A DNA stretch of 64,000 bases from Emcibacteraceae bacterium (lineage in GTDB: Bacteria; Pseudomonadota; Alphaproteobacteria; Sphingomonadales; Emcibacteraceae), in assembly GCA_028281625.1 (NCBI GenBank), contig JANQJN010000078.1, forward strand, positions 1 to 64,000. Direction: 5' to 3'. Positions 52,741-62,636 of the stretch are shown here, piece by piece (position 1 is the first letter of the stretch; each line of letters opens with the position of its first letter). The translations under genes and the position numbers were made by a program. The notes below the pieces were generated by a model. That model was not told where the DNA came from. It was given only the letters and a program-made list of their open reading frames with translations, and made no database searches.

Positions 52741-54102
52741 TTAGCTGGCTTTTCGCCAATTCAATAAGAAACTCAGAAAGATGATTGTTGCCAGATAAAA
52801 TAGCATTCCGGATAGGGCTTCAATGCCGTAGCCAGCCATGATCAATGTTGGTACAAATGAAACTAAAATTATGTCGACAATTGACCCTGGAATATAAGCG
52901 ATCGCGTAATCTTCGAGGATGCCATTTTTACCCTTGGGGTCAGCGATCCTCAATAACAGTATACCCATAGCAACAGTTCCAGTCATCCAGCCCCAGGAAA
53001 AAATACCTTTTTCAAACCAATGATTACCCAACATTCGTGGCGCTACAAAAAATAGCAGAAACAAGCAAAGTAACATCCCCATCAGCATAAGGAGTAAAAA
53101 CGGCAAAGCATAAGATATAAGTACCGTAATTTTTATCGACGCAATTCCAAATACAACCAAATAGTCGGTTGCTGCTCCAGCGCTAAAAGAAAATAGCCGG
53201 TTTTCGAAGTGTGGAATTGCGCCGGTTCTTTTCATGATAGCCCGCACTAGGCAGCCAATAAGAAATGCGCAAGCAAATACAGGAATAGAAACAAATTCAT
53301 AAAAGTCGGAAATAAAAGACGATAAGTAGTAGGCTGAAGCAGTCACAATACAAATCAACGATATATGAAGCGTAAATACGTTGACAGAAGAAGAAGCAAC
53401 CGTTTCTTCACCGATGCTATTTCTTTCTGCCTTTGGGATAAGTCCTTTTCGAAAATGAAGTTCCATATCCTTGAAACGCGTAACATTCTGAATTAACCCC
53501 AATCGCGCACCGATATTTACAATTATCAGGCCACCTAAAACAGAAGCAAAAATTCCGAAGGTTGCTGAAGTCAGGGCAAGTGTTAAGGCATCTTCCCAAC
53601 CTAAACTTATTAAGCTATTGCCCACTGCTGCTGCGGTACCGTGTCCGCCCATAAATCCAGCCGGTAGGATAACGCCAAAAGATTCTGAAATATCATTTGC
53701 GAATATTTTTAATATAAATAGCCCTGAGACAGCGGCCAATATCCACTGGGATATGGTGATAGTCTGATTATATACAAACAACTTTCCTGTTCTGTTTACA
53801 AGCAATGAAATCTTGGGAAATTCTGTTGATAGTCCGATTGATCCAAAAATAACTGCGATAAGAACACCACCATAACTCGAGGCGATGTTTGAAAATGAAA
53901 AAAGTTCAACCCCATTTTGACTGAATAAGAGACCGAACAGTCCTGCAAGTAGCGCCACAGGGATATACAATCTTTGAATTATTGTTACGGTGGTTCGGAT
54001 ATATTTCGCAATTAGTATTAATGCGCTTGCTATTCCAAAATCAGTTGCTAATTCCCAAATCAATGCTGGCTCCATTTCGAGAAGTTTTCTTATTTTGTGC
54101 AA
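52741..54102 (-). CDS. gltS: Sodium/glutamate symporter (GltS family)
   Basis: VILPAGFMGGHGTAAAVGNSLISLGWEDALTLALTSATFGIFASVLGGLIIVN typical of ESS/GltS. Confidence 0.9.
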   Translation of the reverse strand: MHKIRKLLEMEPALIWELATDFGIASALILIAKYIRTTVTIIQRLYIPVALLAGLFGLLFSQNGVELFSFSNIASSYGGVLIAVIFGSIGLSTEFPKISLLVNRTGKLFVYNQTITISQWILAAVSGLFILKIFANDISESFGVILPAGFMGGHGTAAAVGNSLISLGWEDALTLALTSATFGIFASVLGGLIIVNIGARLGLIQNVTRFKDMELHFRKGLIPKAERNSIGEETVASSSVNVFTLHISLICIVTASAYYLSSFISDFYEFVSIPVFACAFLIGCLVRAIMKRTGAIPHFENRLFSFSAGAATDYLVVFGIASIKITVLISYALPFLLLMLMGMLLCLFLLFFVAPRMLGNHWFEKGIFSWGWMTGTVAMGILLLRIADPKGKNGILEDYAIAYIPGSIVDIILVSFVPTLIMAGYGIEALSGMLFYLATIIFLSFLLNWRKAS

Positions 54103-54491
54103 ATCAACTTATCAGATGACCGAGCAATATTAAGGTCTCGACACATGTACTTTATATCCCAATCTTAAGCTTATAGTTAATATCATCTTTGCTTAACTTA
54201 GCCACATACTAAATTTGGGGGTTAATTATAGTTAGTGAATTATATGTATTATTTTCAATAAGTTATATTGCTTTTGGTTTGGGGGGTAACTCGCCTGAGA
54301 AATGTTCAAATTTGGTTTTCCGCTTGGAGGATCGATTGACAGTGACAGCGCTAATCGTCATTCGTGGTTTCGAGTTTTTAGAAAACAGCAATTGAAGTCT
54401 GCGTTAAACGCCTTCTTTAAGCAACAACAATACAAGCCAGTGTTTGTTTCTCTAATAACTTGAACATGAAAACCGATATTAGGAGGAAACA

Positions 54492-57173
54492 ATGGTGAGT
54501 TTAAGTGAGAACCTACCAACTAGAAAATTCAAAAACACTGTATCAGCTACTGCTTTAATAATTGCTATGACGACTATTCCGACCACTGCAGCTTTTGCGC
54601 AGCAAGCGGCTACACCGGTCAACGTGTTGCAAGATGATGATGTTGATACGATAGTAACCATTGGTACAAGAAGACCGGGAAGAACAGCTGTAGACAGTAA
54701 TGTTCCTGTCGACTCAATTGATGCCGAAATACTTTCAACCACTGGATTTACTGACATTAACAGACAATTGCAGGGGGTGTTACCAAGCTTTAACTATCCA
54801 CAACCTTCTGTTGTGGATGGTACAGAACATGTAAAACCTGCATCTATCCGCGGATTGGCGCCTGACCAAACATTGGTGCTGATCAACGGTAAAAGGCGAC
54901 ACTCAAGTGCGCTACTTAACCTTAATGGTTCTGCAGGGCGGGGATCCGTTTCTGTTGATCTGAACTCAATCCCTTCAATGGCCATACAGCGTGTTGAAGT
55001 GCTTCGTGACGGTGCTGCTGCTCAATATGGTTCAGACGCAATTGCCGGCGTTATCAATATTGTGACCAAAACTAAGCAGGAAGGTGGTTCAATAACAGTT
55101 AAGGGTGGATTTCATCGAACCACATTGGATGGTGTTCCGCAGTTACTAGGCATTCAAGAAGGGCCAAATGGGTATCCTGTACAAAATGGTGGTTCTCGAC
55201 TTGCACGTATTAACAGCGACGAAGATATTTCACGCACAGACGGCGAAACATTAAACGTGGCAGCAAATTACGGTCTCCCAATTGGCGAGAACGGATATTT
55301 TAACATCACTGGTGAATATAACCTGGCCGCTCGAACCAACCGCGGGGGACAGGACGACGGCGATACTTATCCTCTACTAGGAAATGGCGAACGTGACCCA
55401 CGTGAGTTAACTGTGGATCGGAACCGTTACTTTTATGGTAATCCTTCGAGTGAGGCGTACACTGCTCTCGCCAACGCGGGTTACGAAATTAGTGATGCAA
55501 TTGAATTATATGCAACGACCACCTTTCAGAATCGTGATGCGACATCTGGGGCTTTCTACCGTGAAGCGTCAGATGAAGCGTTTGGTATTCAGTCTATTTA
55601 TCCCGATGGATTTACACCTCGCATTCAATCAAGAATTGATGATCTCTCTATTTTAGGAGGGGCAAGAGGCATGATTGGCGAATGGAATTACGACCTTAGT
55701 GGCGTGTGGGGGAAAAATAAAATTTCCTATAATAATATCAATACTGCCAATATCACTTTCCTGGAAGCGACGCCAACAGAATTCTACGGTGGGTTTTTGG
55801 AACATAGTCAAACGACCATCAATGCGGATATGTCCAGATTGATTGATGTGCAAGGATTATCTTCGCCACTGTCTATTGCTTTCGGAGCGGAATATAGAAA
55901 AGAAAACTATGGTATAGGTGCCGGGGATCGTGCCGCTTATACAAATCAGCCGCTTCTTGACGCCAATGGTGATTATATCCTTGATGCCAATGATAATATT
56001 CAATTTGGAGATGCGCTTTTGCCTGTTGGGTCGCACTTGTTTGCTCAGGGCTCCCTGTACTTTAGCGATAATGATGCAACCAGTCGAAACAGGGATTCAG
56101 TAGGCATTTATGCAGAAGTTGATGCTGATGTTACTGACAGATGGAACATCACTGTAGCAGGTCGATTTGAAGATTATTCTGATTTTGGTAGTACCACCAA
56201 CGGTAAAATCGCGACAAGATATAATCTCGCCGATACATTCGCGGTTCGTGGTTCATTCAGTACTGGTTTTCGCGCGCCATCATTGCATCAGCAGCACTTC
56301 ACGTCAACAGTTACGCTGTTTACCAATGGAATACCATCTGACGTTGGTACATTGCCTGCGACAAGTCCGGCTGCAATGGCATTGGGTGGGACACAGTTGC
56401 AAGCAGAAAAATCGAACAACATCAGCTTAGGTTTTACCTGGACACCCACTGATGAATTTACGGTTACGGTTGATGCATACCAAATCAATATTGATGATAG
56501 AATAGTGTTGTCCGAAACATTAGGTAACAATGCAGAGGAAGCGGCAATCGTGCAGCAGGTGTTTGCACAAGAAGGTATCGTTGGTGTTGGCTCTGCTCGT
56601 TTCTTCATCAATGGTGTTGATAGTAAAACGGAAGGGGTAGACGTAACTGCTGTTTATTCTACGGAACTTGGTGATGGTAGTGATCTTGGAATTACGGGTG
56701 GATTTAACTATACAAAAACCGAAGTTAGTGACGTTATCGCAACGGTAGGGCCAGCCTCCCTTTTTGCGCCGGAAGTACTTTTCTCCAGACGTGAAACTAA
56801 GAGGTTGGAAAACGCCGCTCCAAAAACCAAAACTAACTTAACTGTAACCTGGGACAAAAATGATTTTGGAGTTGTGCTGCGTGGAAATTATTATGGCAGC
56901 GTTACACAGCCAGGTACCACAGAAGTTGGTGACGTGACCATAGATCCAGCACTTATTTTTGATGCGGAAGTAAATTATCGCTTTAATGAAACTTTTAGCG
57001 GTTCATTGGGTGTAAATAATTTATTCGACAAGTATCCAAAATCCGCAGTGCAAAGATCTATTGAAGCCGGGAATTCTCCGTCTCAATTTAACTATATTTT
57101 CCCATATGCAGGCTTCTCGTCTTATGGTTTCCAAGGCAGATATATTTATGGAACTGTAACAGCAGATTTCTAA
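54492..57173 (+). CDS. TonB-dependent receptor
   Basis: Plug: SIRGLAPDQTLVLINGKRRHSSALLNLNGSAGRGSVSVDLNSIPSMAIQRVEVLRDGAAAQYGSDAIAGVINIVTK. Confidence 0.95.
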   Translation: MVSLSENLPTRKFKNTVSATALIIAMTTIPTTAAFAQQAATPVNVLQDDDVDTIVTIGTRRPGRTAVDSNVPVDSIDAEILSTTGFTDINRQLQGVLPSFNYPQPSVVDGTEHVKPASIRGLAPDQTLVLINGKRRHSSALLNLNGSAGRGSVSVDLNSIPSMAIQRVEVLRDGAAAQYGSDAIAGVINIVTKTKQEGGSITVKGGFHRTTLDGVPQLLGIQEGPNGYPVQNGGSRLARINSDEDISRTDGETLNVAANYGLPIGENGYFNITGEYNLAARTNRGGQDDGDTYPLLGNGERDPRELTVDRNRYFYGNPSSEAYTALANAGYEISDAIELYATTTFQNRDATSGAFYREASDEAFGIQSIYPDGFTPRIQSRIDDLSILGGARGMIGEWNYDLSGVWGKNKISYNNINTANITFLEATPTEFYGGFLEHSQTTINADMSRLIDVQGLSSPLSIAFGAEYRKENYGIGAGDRAAYTNQPLLDANGDYILDANDNIQFGDALLPVGSHLFAQGSLYFSDNDATSRNRDSVGIYAEVDADVTDRWNITVAGRFEDYSDFGSTTNGKIATRYNLADTFAVRGSFSTGFRAPSLHQQHFTSTVTLFTNGIPSDVGTLPATSPAAMALGGTQLQAEKSNNISLGFTWTPTDEFTVTVDAYQINIDDRIVLSETLGNNAEEAAIVQQVFAQEGIVGVGSARFFINGVDSKTEGVDVTAVYSTELGDGSDLGITGGFNYTKTEVSDVIATVGPASLFAPEVLFSRRETKRLENAAPKTKTNLTVTWDKNDFGVVLRGNYYGSVTQPGTTEVGDVTIDPALIFDAEVNYRFNETFSGSLGVNNLFDKYPKSAVQRSIEAGNSPSQFNYIFPYAGFSSYGFQGRYIYGTVTADF

Positions 57174-57200
57174 CAACCTCCCATCTAAGCATCAAATTGG

Positions 57201-57236
57201 AAAAGCGAGCTACTTATTGCAGTCTCGCTTTTTCTT
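57201..57236. terminator. Rho-independent terminator after the TonB receptor gene
   Basis: AAAAGCGAG-(14 nt)-CTCGCTTTTTCTTTTT. Confidence 0.85.
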
Positions 57237-57269
57237 TTTAGGAAGATTGATACATTCTTCAGTATTCAT

Positions 57270-58244
57270 TCATCTAGTGTTTGAAAAGTCGAATTTGAAA
57301 CTGTCAGATAGCCAGTCAAATCTTTCAACGAGTGACGCCACACTTTCGTTCCGAAGTATCTTTTGGCAACTATTTGCGATCTTAGCTGCAATTACGTGGT
57401 CCTCTTTCTTTCGTGCAAGTAAATTTATTTGCCGCGAGAAAGACGCACGTGGCAGCGGCACTAACCTTACATTGCTATAAATTTCCGCTAAGTTTGTAAA
57501 ACATAGCGGCGTCGTGAGCCCAAACCCTTTACCCGAATTTATAATTTTCATCTGCCCAATTACAGACTCTATCTCAATCCACCTTGGCGGAGACACATTC
57601 ATGCGGTTTAATTGCTGTTCGATCCTTCTTCCTGTCCGCGAATTTAAACCGTACCTGATTAGCGGTAACTTGCGGGCTATGGCTTCAATATCTATCTCAT
57701 TCTTATAGTTAGCTGGAAGCGCAAGTACGTAGGGTTCACGCATGAGTTCGAACCTATCTATGTCTTGTTCACCTTCGAGCATCTCGTCAATCGTGATGAC
57801 CATGTCTACTCGGCGTTCAAGAAAAAGCTCGATGTGGTCAGGTGTGATGCCCGAAGATATTTTCCATTGGCTTGCAAGTTCGCCAAATTCGCTAACTAAT
57901 TTAGGGGCAATCGTTTCAGCGCAACTGTTTGCCATGGCAATATGCAGGCGCGCAACATTGTTTCCTGACAGATCTCTTACCGCACCAATTGTTTCATTTT
58001 GTAAAGCGAGTATTTTCAGAGAATAATCGTAGAATATTTCACCTTGACGGGTTAAAGCCAGTGGCCTTCTGTTTCGTGAAAGTAAAGTCACTCTAAGTTG
58101 CTCTTCTAAACTTCGAATAGTTTGGCTCACCGCAGACTGCGAAATTCCAAATTGTTTTGCCACAGCCGACATGGACTTTGTTTCTGCCACAGCGACAAAT
58201 ATCTTTATGTATTTCGCATCTAAGAAAGTGTCTAGGTCGGTCAT
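57270..58244 (-). CDS. LysR family transcriptional regulator
   Basis: YIKIFVAVAETKSMSAVAKQFGISQSAVSQTIRSLEEQLRVTLLSR. Confidence 0.95.
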   Translation of the reverse strand: MTDLDTFLDAKYIKIFVAVAETKSMSAVAKQFGISQSAVSQTIRSLEEQLRVTLLSRNRRPLALTRQGEIFYDYSLKILALQNETIGAVRDLSGNNVARLHIAMANSCAETIAPKLVSEFGELASQWKISSGITPDHIELFLERRVDMVITIDEMLEGEQDIDRFELMREPYVLALPANYKNEIDIEAIARKLPLIRYGLNSRTGRRIEQQLNRMNVSPPRWIEIESVIGQMKIINSGKGFGLTTPLCFTNLAEIYSNVRLVPLPRASFSRQINLLARKKEDHVIAAKIANSCQKILRNESVASLVERFDWLSDSFKFDFSNTR

Positions 58245-58583
58245 ACTATCATAGTACTAAAATAGATTGTTTCAGCAAGCAGAAGGTAGAGTGTCAAGTG
58301 CGGTAAGTTATTTGTGTATCAGTGAAACGGGAAATTTATGTACTAATTATCGAGTTAACATGTTGTGTTAAAACATCGTTTAAAAACATCATATTTGCTT
58401 ATAGTATTAATAAGAACATCTTATTTTGAATTTTATTATTTCATCTATCCAACCAACACGACTTCCCCAAGACTAACTCTATTAAATAGTAATAAATATA
58501 ATGTCGCAGTTTTTTAAAGTTGTACTGCTAGATTAGGATATATTTTCTTGCAAGTGGTAGTGAGGTCCACCTCAGAGCGTTGC

Positions 58584-58638
58584 TTTGTTCATTACATCAC
58601 AAAACCTTATTAAAATTATTGTAAATCGGTGGCTTTGT
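58584..58638 (+). repeat. Relic duplicate of the 3' end of the ABC-TM gene at 21527-21581
   Basis: 47 of 55 positions match by hand alignment; minus-strand reading gives KATDLQ* versus KATNLQQH*. Confidence 0.7.
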
Positions 58639-58776
58639 AAGCTTTATGGCTTTTGATCTACAGGCTCAAATGGGAGTAGTAGTTTTGGTTAACGGCACAA
58701 GATATTTTAGTGATTTAGCCTTAAAAATTTTAGATCCTACCTATCCACTTCGGGATGTTAAGTAAGGGAGCCTATC

Positions 58777-58804
58777 TTGCCGCTTTGGGTCGATAGCAAT
58801 CATT
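58777..58804 (-). repeat. Dispersed imperfect palindrome, copy 4 (inverted)
   Basis: TTGCCGCTTTGGGTCGATAGCAATCATT. Confidence 0.75.
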
Positions 58805-58849
58805 TAGAGATTGCCTGTTATTGTCTTCTTGCGTGATCAAATTCCCAAT

Positions 58850-59030
58850 GGGTAAGTTTGTATTCCCTGTTCTTGAGTCAGGGAAAAATTATGTAGAAAG
58901 ACAGATTTTATGGGCTTTTTGACGCGAAAGAATGAATAACTGGATCAGATTCTTGCAAATTCCCTGTATTTTAGGGAATTATGTCAGAGACGGGTTAGCC
59001 GTAGACTGCCCACACCACCACTCCCTTCTA
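58850..59030 (+). mobile_element. Possible degenerate mobile-element or island-end remnant
   Basis: Paired TTCCCTG hairpins (58863-58885, 58958-58980) followed by GTCAGAGACGGGTTAGCCGTAGACTGCCCACACCACCAC; resembles tails seen next to islands, from memory only. Confidence 0.35.
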
Positions 59031-59181
59031 AGTTTTATCATTAATTTATACAGAGTTGACAGCAACCGCAGAACAATATTGAAAGAATTTGATTTTTTTA
59101 TGTATTGATGAAATCGTATTGATAAAGAATATACAGAAATAGTGTTTTCGTCATAAACTGAAATCCTCTTCAGGAAACATT

Positions 59182-61359
59182 GTGATCATTATGAAACAAG
59201 CGAAGGATACACAACCCTCAAGGCCAGTAAATCTATTCACATATTTTTTAGATATTAAAGTATCAACAAGATTGATTTCTGGTTTTACAATTATTGCGCT
59301 TATCGGTGTAATTGTTGGCAGTTCAGGGCTCTACTATATCTACAAAATTGATAATAATCTAAACCGGATTACCGATATAACGGCACCTACGGTGGAAACG
59401 GCAGATGATCTTATTGCCAACATATGGGAAGCAATGAAAGTAGCAGAAGAGGTTATTGCTAATGAAGAATTGCAGCAATTGCCTGCGTTGGTATTAGAGT
59501 TTGATAAACTGAGTGATGAATTTCAACAAACGTATGTAGAACTTACAACCATTGTTATCGATGAAAATCTGCTGGATGAATTGGAGGCGGTAAAATCCGG
59601 GCATGTAGAGTTTATCAGAGCCGCGCATGAAATGTTTGAAACTCATTCATTGGAACTTGAACAAATAGAGAGTGCGGACCAATTACTTATAGATTTTGAT
59701 ATTCAAGGGATCGCATTAATTACATCGCTTGATGAGTTTGCAGCAGATAACCAACTGGAAATGGCAAATGCGGAGGAGGAGGGCGATCGCTTGGAACGTT
59801 CGGGGGCTAGCGCCGGGGACGTAAACCGTGTCCTTGGCGGACTATATGATCAAGATTATCCAGTAGTTGAAGCTTCGTTTAAATTTCAGCGTTTAATCTT
59901 AGAAATGCAGGACAGTGTCAGAGAGTATATGGTCGAAGAAAGTCCAGAAAAATTAACCGAGATAAGAGGCAAATATGAACAAAATAAAAGGCTTGCAACA
60001 CCATATCTAAATTTGATCAAGCAATTGTCGGAAACTGAAAAGGAGTCGCAAGATATAAATCAGCTGGAAGCCCTCTTTAACAACTGGATATTGCTCGCTG
60101 AGCAGAATGAAGGATTGTTTAAAATTCATCTAAATTACCTTGATGTTGAAAATACAGCGGACAATTTAGCGGAAAGATTGGATTTGGATGCTGATAATAT
60201 GGCGGGTATTCTGAACCAAGTTGCTGATTTCGCTGATGCTATTAATGATGGTGCGGATGAAGAGACAGCGGCGGTGGTGGAACAGGCGAGAAATGTCGTA
60301 GCAGTTTTATTGTTCCTAACAGTTCTTTCTTCAGCGTTCTTGATTGCCATGGTCATAAAAACAGTTACCCGGCCAATTCAAACTTTGACGCGTACCATGG
60401 CTAGCTTGGGAGCGGGTGATGAGCCAACCTCTCTATCAGAAGAGCAAGTACGAAATGACGAAATTGGTGAATTGGCGTCAACATTCAATACATTAATTTC
60501 CCAACTTCGTGCGGCTACTAAGAATCTGGAGGATCAAGTTCAAAATAGAACAACAGAACTTTATACCGTAAACAAAAACCTTGAAGAAGAATTGGAACTT
60601 CGACGTTCCTTGGAAAGCCAATTGGTTCACGCGCAGAAACTGGATAGTTTGGGAACGTTGGCCGGTGGCGTTGCACACGACTTTAACAATATGCTTTATG
60701 TTATTTCGGGAAGCAATCAACTTGCGCAGGATTTGGTCAAACCTGACAGTGAAATTGGAAAACATCTGAAGAGAATAGGCGAGGCGGCAGATCGTTCACA
60801 CGAGATAGTCAGTCAAATTCTCTACTTTAGCAGGCAGGAAAGGTTAGACCGCAAACCAGTCATGGTCGCGAAAGTCATAGATGATGCCATTAAACTGGTT
60901 CGCGCAGGCTTGCCATCTACTATAAAACTGGATGTCAGTATTTCAGATAAATGTGGATCTATCTTGGCGGATGAAACCCAGATCCATCAGTTAATCGTCA
61001 ATCTCACCACTAATGCGTTTCATGCGTATCAAGAAAGTAAGGGTACGGTCAGCGTATCTCTCATACCGATAAATATTAGTGAAAAATCTGCCAGAAAACA
61101 TGTCGGGTTACGTTCGGGTACCTATGTAAAGTTAAGTATTCAGGATGAGGGTATCGGGATCAAGGAAGAGCATTTTACCAAAATATTTGATCCGTTCTTC
61201 ACAACAAAAGAAGTAGGAGAAGGAACGGGCTTGGGCCTCGCTGTTGTCCACGGAATTGTAACTGCGCATGATGGTGTTATAATGTTTGAGAGTACTCCTT
61301 GTGTGGGAACGCAGTTTGATGTGTATTTACCAGAGATTGATGATGAGAACATCAAGTGA
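59182..61359 (+). CDS. HAMP domain sensor histidine kinase with 4-helix-bundle-like periplasmic sensor
   Basis: Two TMs; LDSLGTLAGGVAHDFNNMLYVI H-box; QDEGIGI and GEGTGLGLAVVHGI. Confidence 0.94.
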   Translation: MIIMKQAKDTQPSRPVNLFTYFLDIKVSTRLISGFTIIALIGVIVGSSGLYYIYKIDNNLNRITDITAPTVETADDLIANIWEAMKVAEEVIANEELQQLPALVLEFDKLSDEFQQTYVELTTIVIDENLLDELEAVKSGHVEFIRAAHEMFETHSLELEQIESADQLLIDFDIQGIALITSLDEFAADNQLEMANAEEEGDRLERSGASAGDVNRVLGGLYDQDYPVVEASFKFQRLILEMQDSVREYMVEESPEKLTEIRGKYEQNKRLATPYLNLIKQLSETEKESQDINQLEALFNNWILLAEQNEGLFKIHLNYLDVENTADNLAERLDLDADNMAGILNQVADFADAINDGADEETAAVVEQARNVVAVLLFLTVLSSAFLIAMVIKTVTRPIQTLTRTMASLGAGDEPTSLSEEQVRNDEIGELASTFNTLISQLRAATKNLEDQVQNRTTELYTVNKNLEEELELRRSLESQLVHAQKLDSLGTLAGGVAHDFNNMLYVISGSNQLAQDLVKPDSEIGKHLKRIGEAADRSHEIVSQILYFSRQERLDRKPVMVAKVIDDAIKLVRAGLPSTIKLDVSISDKCGSILADETQIHQLIVNLTTNAFHAYQESKGTVSVSLIPINISEKSARKHVGLRSGTYVKLSIQDEGIGIKEEHFTKIFDPFFTTKEVGEGTGLGLAVVHGIVTAHDGVIMFESTPCVGTQFDVYLPEIDDENIK

Positions 61360-61417
61360 ACTGGGCAAATTTGTTTATAATTATTATCTTTCATACTTCA
61401 ATTTATAGAGGTTTATA

Positions 61418-61786
61418 ATGGCAAGAATTCTTATTATTGACGACGAAGAATTGATTTGCGGAATGCTGGAAACATTATTCGATAGAGCCGGTCATGAGGT
61501 TGATACAGCTCACGATGGGATAATGGGGCTTGAAATTTATCAGGAGAAACCGGCTCAGGTCGTAATAACAGATATTATAATGCCAGAAAGTGATGGTTTG
61601 GAAACTATTAAAAACCTGAAACAGATCAATCCTGATGTCAAAATTATTGCTATTTCCGGAGGATCAAGAATAAAACAGGTTGATTTTCTAGAAGTTGCAT
61701 CTGATCTGGGGGCTGATCATGCATTTTTTAAACCGCTGGATCACACAAAATTAATGCAAGCCGTTGATAGTTGTTTGGTATCCTAA
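61418..61786 (+). CDS. Single-domain response regulator (REC only)
   Basis: ARILIIDDEELICGMLETLFDRAGHEV; VVITDIIMPESDGLE. Confidence 0.95.
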   Translation: MARILIIDDEELICGMLETLFDRAGHEVDTAHDGIMGLEIYQEKPAQVVITDIIMPESDGLETIKNLKQINPDVKIIAISGGSRIKQVDFLEVASDLGADHAFFKPLDHTKLMQAVDSCLVS

Positions 61787-61813
61787 AAAATTAGTGACAG
61801 AATTATCTTTAAA

Positions 61814-62416
61814 TCAATTCTTGTCTTCGGGTGTCATTGGGCCATGTTTTGGGCATAACGGCGGTCCAACTTTTTCGATCCATTTGCGTGAAACACGTGC
61901 CACGTAACCGCATTCATTGCAGGATACCTTTATTAGACGTGTAGTTTGTTTACCAGACCGAACATAATTCTGTGTCATCGTCTCCGACTCTGGTATAGAG
62001 CCAATAGTTTTTTCTATTGGGCGGAAGAGTTCTTTAAAAACCTGTCCCGGGGGTGTCTCAAATTTCTTTCCTCGTAGACCGATCGATATAGCGAGATGTT
62101 GAAACAAATGGCCGAACTGATCTTTAGGACCAGCAGCGATGCTGCATAGCTGTTGTGCAATGGCGGCGCCAACGGTAAGGGAGTCATTTTGATCGGGCCT
62201 AACAATTAAAACAAAACTTGCGCCATTATCGTGTGTCCAGGATTCAGCCACGGTATTACTGCGCTGGCCGGAACTTGGAAAACCGCTTTGAATTTCATAT
62301 TTGGGTAGAGGGAAGCCAAGATCATCGTACCAGCTCGACATCAAGTTAGCAGCTTTCTTGAGCCATTCTTCTCTAGTCGTAGAGTTTTGACTATTTTCCT
62401 TTTCTGACTTTGCCAT
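61814..62416 (-). CDS. SprT-like protein with degenerate metal site and C-terminal zinc ribbon
   Basis: VGAAIAQQLCSIAAGPKDQFGHLFQHLAISIGLRGK; CNECGYVARVSRKWIEKVGPPLCPKHGPM. Confidence 0.6.
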   Translation of the reverse strand: MAKSEKENSQNSTTREEWLKKAANLMSSWYDDLGFPLPKYEIQSGFPSSGQRSNTVAESWTHDNGASFVLIVRPDQNDSLTVGAAIAQQLCSIAAGPKDQFGHLFQHLAISIGLRGKKFETPPGQVFKELFRPIEKTIGSIPESETMTQNYVRSGKQTTRLIKVSCNECGYVARVSRKWIEKVGPPLCPKHGPMTPEDKN

Positions 62417-62589
62417 AAATAAGAATTTCTTGAATGCTTGTTCGTCGTTGAACTTTCTTCGTAAATTCTACACATCAAAAACTTTTAAGCAAGCATCTCA
62501 AGGCGTTCTGATAACAACTGAAATACTAAATTGTTGGAATATCTAATTATTCCACAATTTTAATATAATGTTTACTTTACTGATCTATA

Positions 62590-62618
62590 TGTTTAAACAA
62601 AATAAAATTGTTTAAACA
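62590..62618. promoter_or_regulatory. Tandem TGTTTAAACA palindromes upstream of the chemotaxis receptor gene
   Basis: TGTTTAAACA at 62590-62599 and 62609-62618, 19 bp centre to centre. Confidence 0.6.
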
Positions 62619-62636
62619 TAGTTACAGGTAATGCAT

